Below, piece after piece: positions 55,500 to 64,000 of a DNA stretch of 64,000 nucleotides. A program made the position numbers and the translations under genes. The stretch's first letter is position 1; each line of letters starts with the position of its first letter. Location: the NCBI RefSeq assembly GCF_014905175.1, contig NC_057789.1:19374176-19438175 (forward strand). Direction: 5' to 3'. This DNA is from Aphidius gifuensis (Eukaryota > Arthropoda > Insecta > Hymenoptera > Braconidae). The notes under the pieces are model-generated. The model ran no database searches and was not told the DNA's origin. It was given only the letters and a program-made list of their open reading frames with translations.

Positions 55500-56318
55500 C
55501 TTCTATGCGTCAATTCATTTTTTGGAAAAAAAAAAAAAAACCTACGTGACATACACAATGATGCTGTAGTAGTGGTAGTATATAAAAAAATACAGTGTCT
55601 CACGATTTCCATTTTGCTTGCTGGAATAGTGTTGGTGCCTATCTGTTTACACACACATTACGATTTTTAAGACAAAAGCGTAACAAAATTTTCAAAGAGG
55701 GGCCACAAAATAAACGTAGTGCTAAACGAGTCCTCCAAGCCTAAATAATAGTACGACTATGTCCCTTGTAACCAACCTTAACAGTAATTTCAGATTTAAT
55801 ATTCCCAATTTCTTACAGGTCCCAATTGTAAATATTTACTGATCGATTCCGGCAACGTACTAATCGACGTTGCTTTATCAGTAGACTTTACGATATTTTT
55901 TAAAAATTTTTCCTTTTTTTTTTTTTTTTTTTATTCAACAAATTGTAGTGTCAGAATTCGTTTTTGAAAGATATTTTTTTATAAAAAAGAACAAAGAAAA
56001 AATATCATTTTCAAAGTCATTCATTTTAAAATGAAAAGCAAAAAAAAAATCGAACGTTAGAAAAAAATTAGAAAAAAAAAAATCCTACGGAACACTTAGG
56101 TTGCAACTTTACAAATTGTTTTTATATCATATATACATACTTGTTTTTTTTTTCTTTGTTTATTAGATAATGAGTGAAAAAAAATTAGAAAAAAAAAAAT
56201 CCTACGGAACACTTAGGTTGCAACTTGGAGCAATTGACTATATTTTTTTTTTTTTTATCTCGATGATTTGTTATATCATATATACATACTTGTTTTTTTT
56301 TTCTTTGTTTATTAGATA
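55500..56318. other. AT-rich DNA with a local tandem duplication
   Basis: AATCCTACGGAACACTTAGG with the GTTGCAACTT that follows occurs at 56083 and 56198, and CATATATACATACTTG followed by TTTGTTTATTAGATAATGAG at 56130 and 56278, showing a tandem duplication of about 116-145 bp just before the ATPase-like gene. No gene seen here. Confidence 0.6.
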
Positions 56319-56800
56319 ATGAGTGTTGGTGCTGCTTGACAAGACATTTGTGCTTTACTCAAGTCTTGTAACTATGTTGACAGAACTGACTTTGCTGAAA
56401 AATTGTTAAGGCGAAATGAACAAACTGTTTTTGTTCGTCCTCGCCGCTTTGGTAAAACACTCTTCCTTGATCTGATTGCTGAACTATGCAAAGGTAATGA
56501 AGAACTTTTTGAAAGATGGAAAATTGGAAGAGTACTGAATATGAGTGGAACAGATTTCCTGTTATACAAATCAATTTTTCCATGATAAAACCAGCAAATG
56601 AATTATCATCATATGAAAATTCATTTCGTGAAATTCTATCTGATATTGCTCAATCATATAATTTAATCCTGAGAGGTGATAAAGTGATGAGTAATTTTAA
56701 GTATTTAATCAAAGACATGTCTAATATCAAAAAATTACATAAAATCGATGATAAAGAATTTTGTGGTAAAGTAGTCATACTCGTTGATGAGTATAAAAAG
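56319..56800 (+). pseudogene. AAA-ATPase-like domain protein (PF09820-type), truncated
   Basis: The frame from the ATG at 56319 has a stop at codon 7 and then runs through CNYVDRTDFAEKLLRRNEQ and the P-loop region VFVRPRRFGKTLFLDLIAEL (about 56430-56485), ELFERWKIG, a frameshift near 56553, PVIQINFSMIKP, and ends at KVVILVDEY (Walker B-like) at 56772-56794. In full proteins the sequence continues after DEY with a long C-terminal part; here it passes directly into repeat DNA. Such proteins are common in some bacteria and microsporidia and occur in multiple copies in some insects; the role is unknown. Confidence 0.75.
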
Positions 56801-56829
56801 AAATAAAAAAAATATAAAAAAAATATAAA

Positions 56830-56945
56830 TAAAAAAGAAATTTTGTCTGAAAAAATCCTGAGAAAATCTGGAAAAACTCTGGAATAATATCTCCGGAAGT
56901 CTCGATCGCGTAGAAAATCCGGAGATATTATTTCTACCAAGGGTG
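56830..56945. mobile_element. Right end of a TCCGGA MITE
   Basis: TCCTGAGAAAATCTGG to AAAATCCGGAGATATTATTT and CTACCAAG is the inverse of the left end of the element at 27222 and close to 27480-27560. It directly follows the break of the ATPase-like gene. Confidence 0.75.
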
Positions 56946-57145
56946 TGTTTGGCTATAATTAAGACTAAGTAAAAGATCTAGCGGCTAAGTGAAAAATCCA
57001 GGTGAGGAAAAGATGTAGCTAAAGAAAAGAACGTAGCGGGTAAAATAATGTAGATATTGTATGTTTAGCTATAATTAAGGCCGAATAAAAGATATAGCAA
57101 AGGTCAAGATATAGCTGAGAAAAGATCTAGCGGCTATAAGCAAAA
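56946..57145. repeat. Dispersed repeat with GATCTAGCGGCTA units, copy 2
   Basis: Inverse of the repeat at 28430-28605; contains GCTATAATTAAG twice and AAAGATCTAGCGGCTA twice. Confidence 0.65.
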
Positions 57146-58189
57146 CATTTTTCTTTATCCAAGTTGGAATATGACTTTGGAATCTAGTTTTTTCTAGTTA
57201 CAACTCGTCATCTTATAAATATATCGATATTTTTAATTTTCAATAATCGATGTCTCAAAAATAGATAGAGATATTAAATTTTTATCATCACTATTGTTTT
57301 TCTCCGTACAAAATCTTACTGGAATCATTATTAATATTGATTTTTCTTAAATTTATGATTATTTAAAAATATTAAATCAATGAAAAGTTAGTAATATATT
57401 TCGATATATTTTACCTTCAAAGTTCAGTATCTCGAAAACTGTTGAAGGTACGATATTTTTGTTTGCACCACAATAATCCTCGTAAAAAATACTAATAAAA
57501 TCGATTCCAAATTTTTTTTTTCACTAAACTATTTATCTACTAAAAAAATGACGAAAAGAAAAATTCAATATCATGTTTCTTCGATACCTCGAAAAGAATC
57601 CGAGATATCGAAGTTCAGTTGCGACCGATATTTTTTGCTTGCAATGACGTTCTAATATTACTTATAAAATCTTGTCTCCATGAATATCGTAATCTTGCTA
57701 AAAATCCCGAAATCGAAAATAGAAAAAGGTTTTGCGGCACGGGTTAATGTTGAGTAAAAATTCTGAAAATTTGAGAGAATGTTTTTTTATATATTTCTAA
57801 CCAAATGAGGGGGTGAGAGTGATCAAATTCCACCATAGCCTTTTTAAGGACCACCCTAATATATATATATATATATGCACTGTGATTGGATGATATTTAT
57901 TTATTATGGATATATTTACTAATAATAATTGAAACAATGACTTAAAATATAAATTTATGATGGATTTATTTATTAATAATAAAAAAAAACAATGACTGAA
58001 AAATTATAAATTTAATATCAAATATTTATTCAATTTTGCATGATTCATTCGAGTATTGTACAATCATTATGCCAATTATTATTATTATTATTATCATCAT
58101 CATTAACAGAAATTATTTCTTCTATAAATACAACATCATCATCATCCTTTTTTGAACAATTTGCAATGTCCATTTGACTATTATATATC
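57146..58189. other. AT-rich stretch, no gene seen
   Basis: Contains CTCGAAAA(C/G)-type repeated phrases and an (AT)n run at 57861-57877. No coding frame or repeat end recognised. Confidence 0.45.
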
Positions 58190-58199
58190 CCGTGTAAAA

Positions 58200-58406
58200 A
58201 TAATCGACTTTATTATGACTTCATAATGACTTCATATGATATGAAGTCATAATTTGAAACAAATATAATGAATTCATAATGAAGTCAAAAAAAAATTTTA
58301 TATGAAAATTTAAGTGTATAATTGTACAGTTTAATATGAAGTCATATGAAGTCATATGAAGCCACGTGAAGTCATATATGCATATATGACTTCACGTGGC
58401 TTCATG
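58200..58406. repeat. Cluster of palindromes made of ATGAAGTCAT units
   Basis: 58356-58405 is a perfect 50-bp palindrome with no spacer (arm ATGAAGCCACGTGAAGTC then ATATATG). Another perfect palindrome ATGACTTCATATGATATGAA/GTCAT-type lies near 58227-58251, and ATGAAGTCAT units repeat between them. It could be the ends of a small fold-back element. Confidence 0.85.
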
Positions 58407-58829
58407 CTGTCAAATGTATTCTGTCAAATATATTCATGTTATTAACAATGTCAGCATCGAGAGTATTATGAGTTTGACGTTTGTTGGGTGTTTTGAAATC
58501 TTTTAATCCTGTTTTTTTTGTTTTTATTCATTTTTTGTGATAAAGATCCATCCTTACCAACTTCAATACATTCGAGCCAAGTCTTATCATCTATTAAAAA
58601 CAAAGAAAACAAAGAAAGAATCTTACGTCAGAGTATATTTGTTATTTTCAATATTTTTTATATTATTTTGTTTAATATTTTTTGTATTGATATTTTTTTT
58701 TATTTATATATTTCTATATTTATATATATCTTCATATTTATTTAATTTTTTAAAATGTATCTATATATATATATATATATATATATTAGATAATCTTTTA
58801 CATGCATAAAAAATTTTTTTTCAACTTAC

Positions 58830-58986
58830 CACTTTCTAATAAGACCCGGGCAGAATAATACTTATCTCCCCATTTGGCACTAGTAATTCCCTTCTCGTTT
58901 TTTTTTATTTGAGTGATCGGCACCACGTCACTTTCTTGTGAAATAAGCCACAAAATCAGCGCATATCGTTCTTTTGAATTCGACAT
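58830..58986 (-). CDS. First exon of a BEN-like / transposon accessory gene
   Basis: From the ATG at 58986: MSNSKERYALILWLISQESD, then VVPITQIKKN, AKWGDKYYSARVLLESG. The exon ends at a consensus splice donor (G|GTAAGTTG) at 58830/58829. The pattern ALI.W...DVVPI..I......KW..KYY.A.VL is that of the N-terminal region of insect proteins which carry a C-terminal BEN domain; the rest of the gene was not found to the left. It is divergent from the transposase gene, 397 bp between start codons. Confidence 0.55.
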
Positions 58987-59382
58987 ATTACTACTTTAAA
59001 ATATATAAATACGTCTATCTACAAAAAACCGTCAAGCAACGTTTAGCTTCGTTACGGAGTAAATAAAAGTCGTTACTACGTACCACTTATCAATTGTTAT
59101 TTGAGTTGCTGCTCAGACAATAACAGTTACTTGACAACGGCTCACATTCAATTTTTCGTTTAATTTGTTTTGGTTTTTTTTTGTTGTTGATAAATAATAA
59201 ATTCATAATAAATAAATATAAATTTTGTTATCTACGTATAAATATTGATTTCTTTGAATTCTCATGGATTACACTTTGATAAGACATTATTCAAGGTACG
59301 TTTATTTTATTTTTATATATAATTTGAATACATGTACTTATATATCTATTAATATTTCGACACAGAAATATTACTTGTAAAT

Positions 59383-62119
59383 CATGTCGTCATACGAAAA
59401 AAATTTTGGTGAATTGTCGCGAAGTACTCGATGGAGACTTTCCAAATTTATAAATAGCGAAGTGAGAGTTGAAGATGAAACACCAATAGCTATAAGTGAC
59501 AGTCTAGACATTGACAATGGTATAATATGATTTTAATTATTATCTATGATAACACCTGAATAATAAATTTAGTATATTGAATAACAATAAAATTTACTTG
59601 TTATTTACATTTTTTTAAGATACTATATCCATCAACCAAAATACAATTCTGGATGCGACTAACTTTGTTAACACTGATTCTTATTTGAATCAATCAGACT
59701 CCGATGGTTACGAGAATAATATATGCGACTTTTTTGATGCTGACTGTCAATCGAATCAATCATCAATAAACGGTAACGAGGACAATAATGATTCACAGTC
59801 ATCTGGATCCGATCGTGATTCTGATACTGATTCAGAAAGTGACATCAGCTCAGATAATAGTGAATCGAATGCGGACCCGAATGATGTTATTTTCGATTGT
59901 ATTGATGATTTACTGTATCCTGGATCACCTATTACTCGAGGTGAAAGCATTATTGCAATTTTAACATTCATAGTTCGTCATAAATTAAGTGGTAGTTGTT
60001 TAAAAGATTTACTTCATCTTATTCAGCTGCACTGTATCAAGCCAAATTCTTGCATTACGACACTTTATAATTTTAAAAAATTTATGTCCAATATAGATAA
60101 AAGTTTTATAAAAAAACACTATTACTGTGCAAATTGTTATACCGGTTTAGCAGAAAAAAAACAATTGTGCTCACGATGTGAGATCAATACAAAGCACAAT
60201 AATTTTTTAGAAATCCCTATCATACCACAACTAGAAAAATTATTAAACCGCGATGATATTGTTCACAAAATTCACTCTCGATTAATGCGACAAAACATTT
60301 CTCCAAGTAATTACGAAGATATTTATGATGGATCTTCTTGGAAAAAACTTAATTTAGAATTAGGATATTTCAATAAGCCATTCGATCTTTCGTTAACCTG
60401 GAACACAGACGGAATAAGTCTCTTTAAATCGTCTAAGTTCAGTATCTGGCCATTGTTTTTACAAATAAACGAATTACCGTTTATTGACAGATGCAAACAA
60501 GAGAATATTATTTTAGGTGGCATTTGGTATGGACCAAAAAAACCACATGGTAATTTATATTTGAGTGTTTTTCGAGAGACATTCTTAAAATTATATCGTG
60601 GGATACCAATGAAAATTATTGGTAATAATATTACTGTCAGAGTTATTTTGCTATTAGGAACAGCTGATATTCCCGCTAAAGCTGCTATGTTGAATCTGAA
60701 ACAACATCTAGCTACTTTTGGTTGCATGGTATGTACCATTAAAACTGAATCAATAGGCAACTATCGTTATTACCCTTACCCAAGAAGGTCAGTAAATTTA
60801 CGTACGACTGAGAAAACTAAAATTCATGCTAGCCAAGCACTTGCACAGGGTACTGAAGTCGAAGGTGTCAAAGGCCCAAGTATGTTATCACAAATTTGTT
60901 ATGATTATATAAATAATACAGCTATTGATGACATGCATTGTATTTATTTAGGGGTAGTGAAAAAATTAATGAGCATATGGTTTGGAACTGAAGATGTACT
61001 GGGGAATCTTAGACATGTTTTCGAGTCAATTAACAATCAGCTTTTACTCATCTGTCCACCACATTTTGTATCACGGTTGCTTCGTTCATTGGTTGATCGC
61101 AAGTACTGGAAAACTTATGAATTCAAAATTTTCTTTTATATTATTCTGTTCCTATTTTTTCTTTTTATATGCGGTCAGAACAGTTTGAACATCATAAGCT
61201 TCTAGTCTTAGGAGTTTCATTACTTAGCTCTACAAGTATTTCTGAGACTATGATCACTACTGCCTCAAAAGCTCTCAATAAATACGTTCTTGAATTTCAT
61301 AAATGGTACGGTAAATACAATATGACCTGTAACTTACATTCGCTAATCCATCTTCCTAATAACGTCCGAAAATTTGGACCTCTTAGAATAACGTCATTAT
61401 TTCAGTTCGAACATTTGAATGGTATTTTCAAGCGACTGATTCATGGAACAAGGTACAGTAAGCTACAAATGGGTTCATTAATTTCAACTTTTTCTAATTT
61501 ATTTATTCTAAAATCAAGATTGTTACCTGGTGATGCTGTCACTGAGTTTTGTGAAGAAGTTGAAAAAAGCAGCAGACGTCGAAAAAAACTTGAATTAATT
61601 GAAGGGACTGACTCATATATACTCGGTAAAATAGAAAAATCATTGCCATTGCGGCAAGTTATAAAAGATGCTCTACAAATAGCTGGCATCATAATATCCG
61701 GTTCACCTGTTACATTTAAAAGACTTTATCAAAATGGCATCATATATGATTCAATAGCGTACACAAGAAAGAGAAAAAAAATTTCGACTCTGGTTAAGTA
61801 CGAATTCCAAAATGAATGTTTTATAGGCGAAATTGATACTTTCTTGAAAATAAATCAATGCATATGTAAAAATCAGTGCACACATCACTCAAAATGTTAC
61901 GCTCTTATTGCTCCTTATACGATTATTACCCCTTCTATAGAAACACAAATTACCAATGGTCAAATAAATAATATAAAAATATGTACCGTATATCAACATG
62001 AACCTTTGCTTGTTATCGATCTCACAAAATTAAAAGACGTTTGTTTTAAAATAAAAAATCCAAAAAACCCTGCCATCATTTATGCAGTAGATAGAGTCAA
62101 CACATTGGAATTAGAATAA
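59383..62119 (+). CDS. TNP2-like (EnSpm/CACTA-like) transposase, spliced, one frameshift
   Basis: Exon 1, 59383-59519 (MSSYEKNFGELSRSTRWRLS), ends at G|GTATAA; the acceptor TTTTTTTAAG at 59611-59620 joins in frame to exon 2 (59621-62119). An acidic Ser/Asp-rich region precedes a Cys-rich motif YYCANCYTGL...CSRCE near 60120-60185. The core follows: DLSLTWNTDGISLFKSS, SIWPLFLQINELP, GGIWYGPKKPHGNLYL, VEGVKGPSML and AIDDMHCIYLGVVKKLM, matching animal relatives of Transposase_21. A frameshift near 61135 splits the frame; the second part (to 62119) has NLHSLIHLPNNVRKFGPL and FEHLNGIFKRLIHGTRYS. With a single shift it is a recent pseudogene or a sequence error. Confidence 0.72.
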
Positions 62120-62714
62120 TTTTTATGTACATAGTTATACACGCCTATACAAATAGGATTATATTAATATAAGTGATTGAGAAATGACGAATAATTTTAA
62201 ATACTGTAAATAAATTAAATGGTTCAATAAGATATTTTTTACTTTTTTTTTTTTTTTTTTTTTTTAAAAAAAAATTATTTTGCTCAGTAAAGCTGTTGTT
62301 TGAATATTAATTTTTTTTGTTCATCGTAAAAAAAAAGCATTGAATTTTTACGTAAGATGAAATAATGCTACCGTAAAATGATAAAGGATTTAAATTTTAA
62401 GTTTTAATAAAAGAAAAAATAACTGGAATTTCATTGAATGAATGGATATGTTATGTTAAGAACTTGAATTTTATGGTTTAATAAAAAAAGAGATGTGAAA
62501 ATCAATACTTATACTTGTGTTAATTGAATTACATGTTATGTATCGCGCATTTTTGACGCGCAAACATTGACTAGCAACGCATGATAACAACGACTTGTTA
62601 TTTTGTTTTGTTTTTCATTTTATTGCTAACTTCTTGCAGTAAACAGTTCATGGTCGTCAGGCAATACAATTGCTTTTTTTCCGATACGTTATTACTTTTC
62701 TGAATTTATTCACA

Positions 62715-62862
62715 ATGTGGGCCTTAATTTATTATATAGAAATAAAGCAAAATGAAATCGTACCTATAAATGATCTTAAAAAATCGTTGGATGGAAATTC
62801 TTTTCACAATATAAAGAATGGAAAAGTGTACGAAGTAAAATTCTTGGCAAAAGGAGGTAAAA
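62715..62862 (+). CDS. First exon of a second BEN-like / accessory gene
   Basis: From the ATG at 62715: MWALIYYIEIKQNEIVPIND, then an Asn/Lys-rich region and VYEVKFLAKGG. A possible splice donor (G|GTAAAAAT) follows near 62862. It resembles the exon at 58830-58986 (ALI, then VPI, then K...A). An exon at 63289-63586 may belong to it. Confidence 0.45.
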
Positions 62863-63288
62863 ATTTTTTTTAATATTTCTTAATATAAAAACACATGTTC
62901 ATTATATAAATCTAATAATATCAACCTTGATTTTCTATTATACCATATAGTATAATTGTAATCCATACAGTTTTTGATATAATTTCTTATTCATATATTT
63001 TTTTTTTTGATGAATGTGAAAAAAAAATTTTAAAAATCATGGCTGCAAACATTAAACATGGGCAACAGTGGAGTTTTGATACAATTTCTGAAGAATGATG
63101 AGAAAAAAAATGCAATTTCTTCTGGAAAGTTATCAACAGCAAAAAACTTGGTGAATTTAGATTATTATACAAGTGACTCAAATTCTGAGCTTTAAGCAAC
63201 AGATGATAAATATTCAAAAAAAAGTATATTTACAGTTTATTTTTATTAAATTTCTAAACTGGATCATCAACCTTTTTTCTATTTACAG

Positions 63289-63586
63289 AATTTAGGTCAA
63301 AAAAAAAAAAAATCGCAAACGTGTGCTCAGCAACTCTGATAATTCATCCGATGTATCAGTAAAATATAAACCTAATGATGATTCAGATGCCAACATTGAC
63401 AGCGACACTGACTGTGAAGGCCGTCTAGATAAAGAAATTATAAAGTCCAACAAACCTTTGATTGTTCAATGTTTTATAGAGAATTCAATTAAAGCGTTAG
63501 GTAGTCAATATCAACCAGACAAATCATACTCAGAAAAATCTAACTCAGACATAATGAATATGAATTGCTTCCTCGAAAATTTATAA
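63289..63586 (+). CDS. Possible second exon, acidic protein segment
   Basis: After a good acceptor (TCTATTTACAG, ending at 63288) a frame runs through a Lys run, an acidic Ser/Asp-rich stretch (DDSDANIDSDTDCEG) to a stop at 63584-63586. No domain is recognised; there is no BEN domain here, so the gene may be truncated. Linkage to 62715-62862 is inferred from the splice signals and the 430-bp distance. Confidence 0.4.
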
Positions 63587-64000
63587 TACTAATTGTACTC
63601 CGATTTCTATGTAACATAAAATATATTTTCGTTTTTACCAAACTGCCGTATTTAATGTATCTTCAATGGTTTAATTTAAGAATGTGAACTTCAACAAAAA
63701 CACATGAGAAAAAAAAATTGTGAAACAGCTGTTATTATTGTTATTATAATATTATTAATGTTATAATTATTCATATTATTGATTGTATGTTAATCTCATT
63801 CGTTGATGTATTCATTGTTATCTTTTAAATTACCATTTATAATTACCAATTATAAGAATTGTTCCTAAAATATAAAAAAATGACTGAAGGAAAATAATAA
63901 TTATTTAATTGAATGTGCATATAATTATTGATTGATATTTACACTTCCTTTTATATTGTTGGATTCATGATCAAATAAATAATATAAAGTTAAAATTTTT
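63587..64000. other. AT-rich tail, no gene seen
   Basis: Nothing recognised. Confidence 0.4.

Noticed and set aside
58518..58809. Hydrophobic Phe/Ile-rich frames resembling membrane proteins
   Set aside because: AT-rich low-complexity DNA with TATATA runs; no start context or domain.

Overview
The window is AT-rich eukaryotic nuclear DNA made almost entirely of transposable elements, endogenous virus-like elements and satellites. Spliced transposase genes, an intron-containing tRNA-Tyr, LTR retrotransposons, a Helitron and Polinton genes of the type common in arthropods point to an insect. My best guess is a hymenopteran such as a parasitoid wasp, but that is inference; nothing here fixes the species.

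Layout: 1-783 (minus) is the start of a Polinton-type DNA polymerase that runs off the left edge. 850-2000 is a 151-bp satellite. 2350-3570 holds a tRNA-like repeat and a GC-rich island. 3584-13131 is an old, broken Polinton/Maverick (adintovirus-like) element, 'copy 1': a conserved 292-aa-type protein, packaging ATPase, PLA2, pX-like protein, protease, penton-like protein (interrupted by a 744-bp MITE), major capsid protein, a GC-rich insert, two OB-like small genes and an exonuclease-like gene. A tRNA-Tyr and a second copy of the tRNA-like repeat follow, then an Ulp1-like protease fragment (14089-14412).

14390-25545 is a satellite block of about 160-bp monomers. It is interrupted by an LTR with a tRNA-Lys-type primer-binding site and by a roughly 80-bp palindromic array. 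25.5-29.2 kb is mostly repeats with a J-domain fragment. 29224-32196 is the 5' part of a Ty3/gypsy-like element (LTR, tRNA-Leu-type PBS, gag, start of protease), cut off by a second and better preserved Polinton, 'copy 2' (32197-42908). Copy 2 has the order fibre-like, exonuclease-like, OB-like, [MCP, penton, protease, pX, PLA2 on minus], ATPase, 292-aa protein, integrase, [PolB on minus]. The capsid block encodes a virion, the ATPase and protease serve packaging and maturation, and integrase plus PolB serve insertion and copying. Integrase, PolB and MCP are all damaged, so copy 2 is not autonomous as read.

43337-48007 is a broken Helitron carrying a 1.5-kb LTR-like insertion. 48-55 kb is MITEs, minisatellites and a fold-back element. 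56319-56800 is a truncated AAA-ATPase-like gene. 58.8-63.6 kb is a TNP2-like (EnSpm/CACTA-like) transposase gene, divergent from a small BEN-like first exon and followed by a second similar exon. No ordinary host housekeeping protein gene was recognised. The two Polintons are in opposite orientation and differ by roughly 40% at protein level by eye, so they are separate lineages and not a recent duplication.
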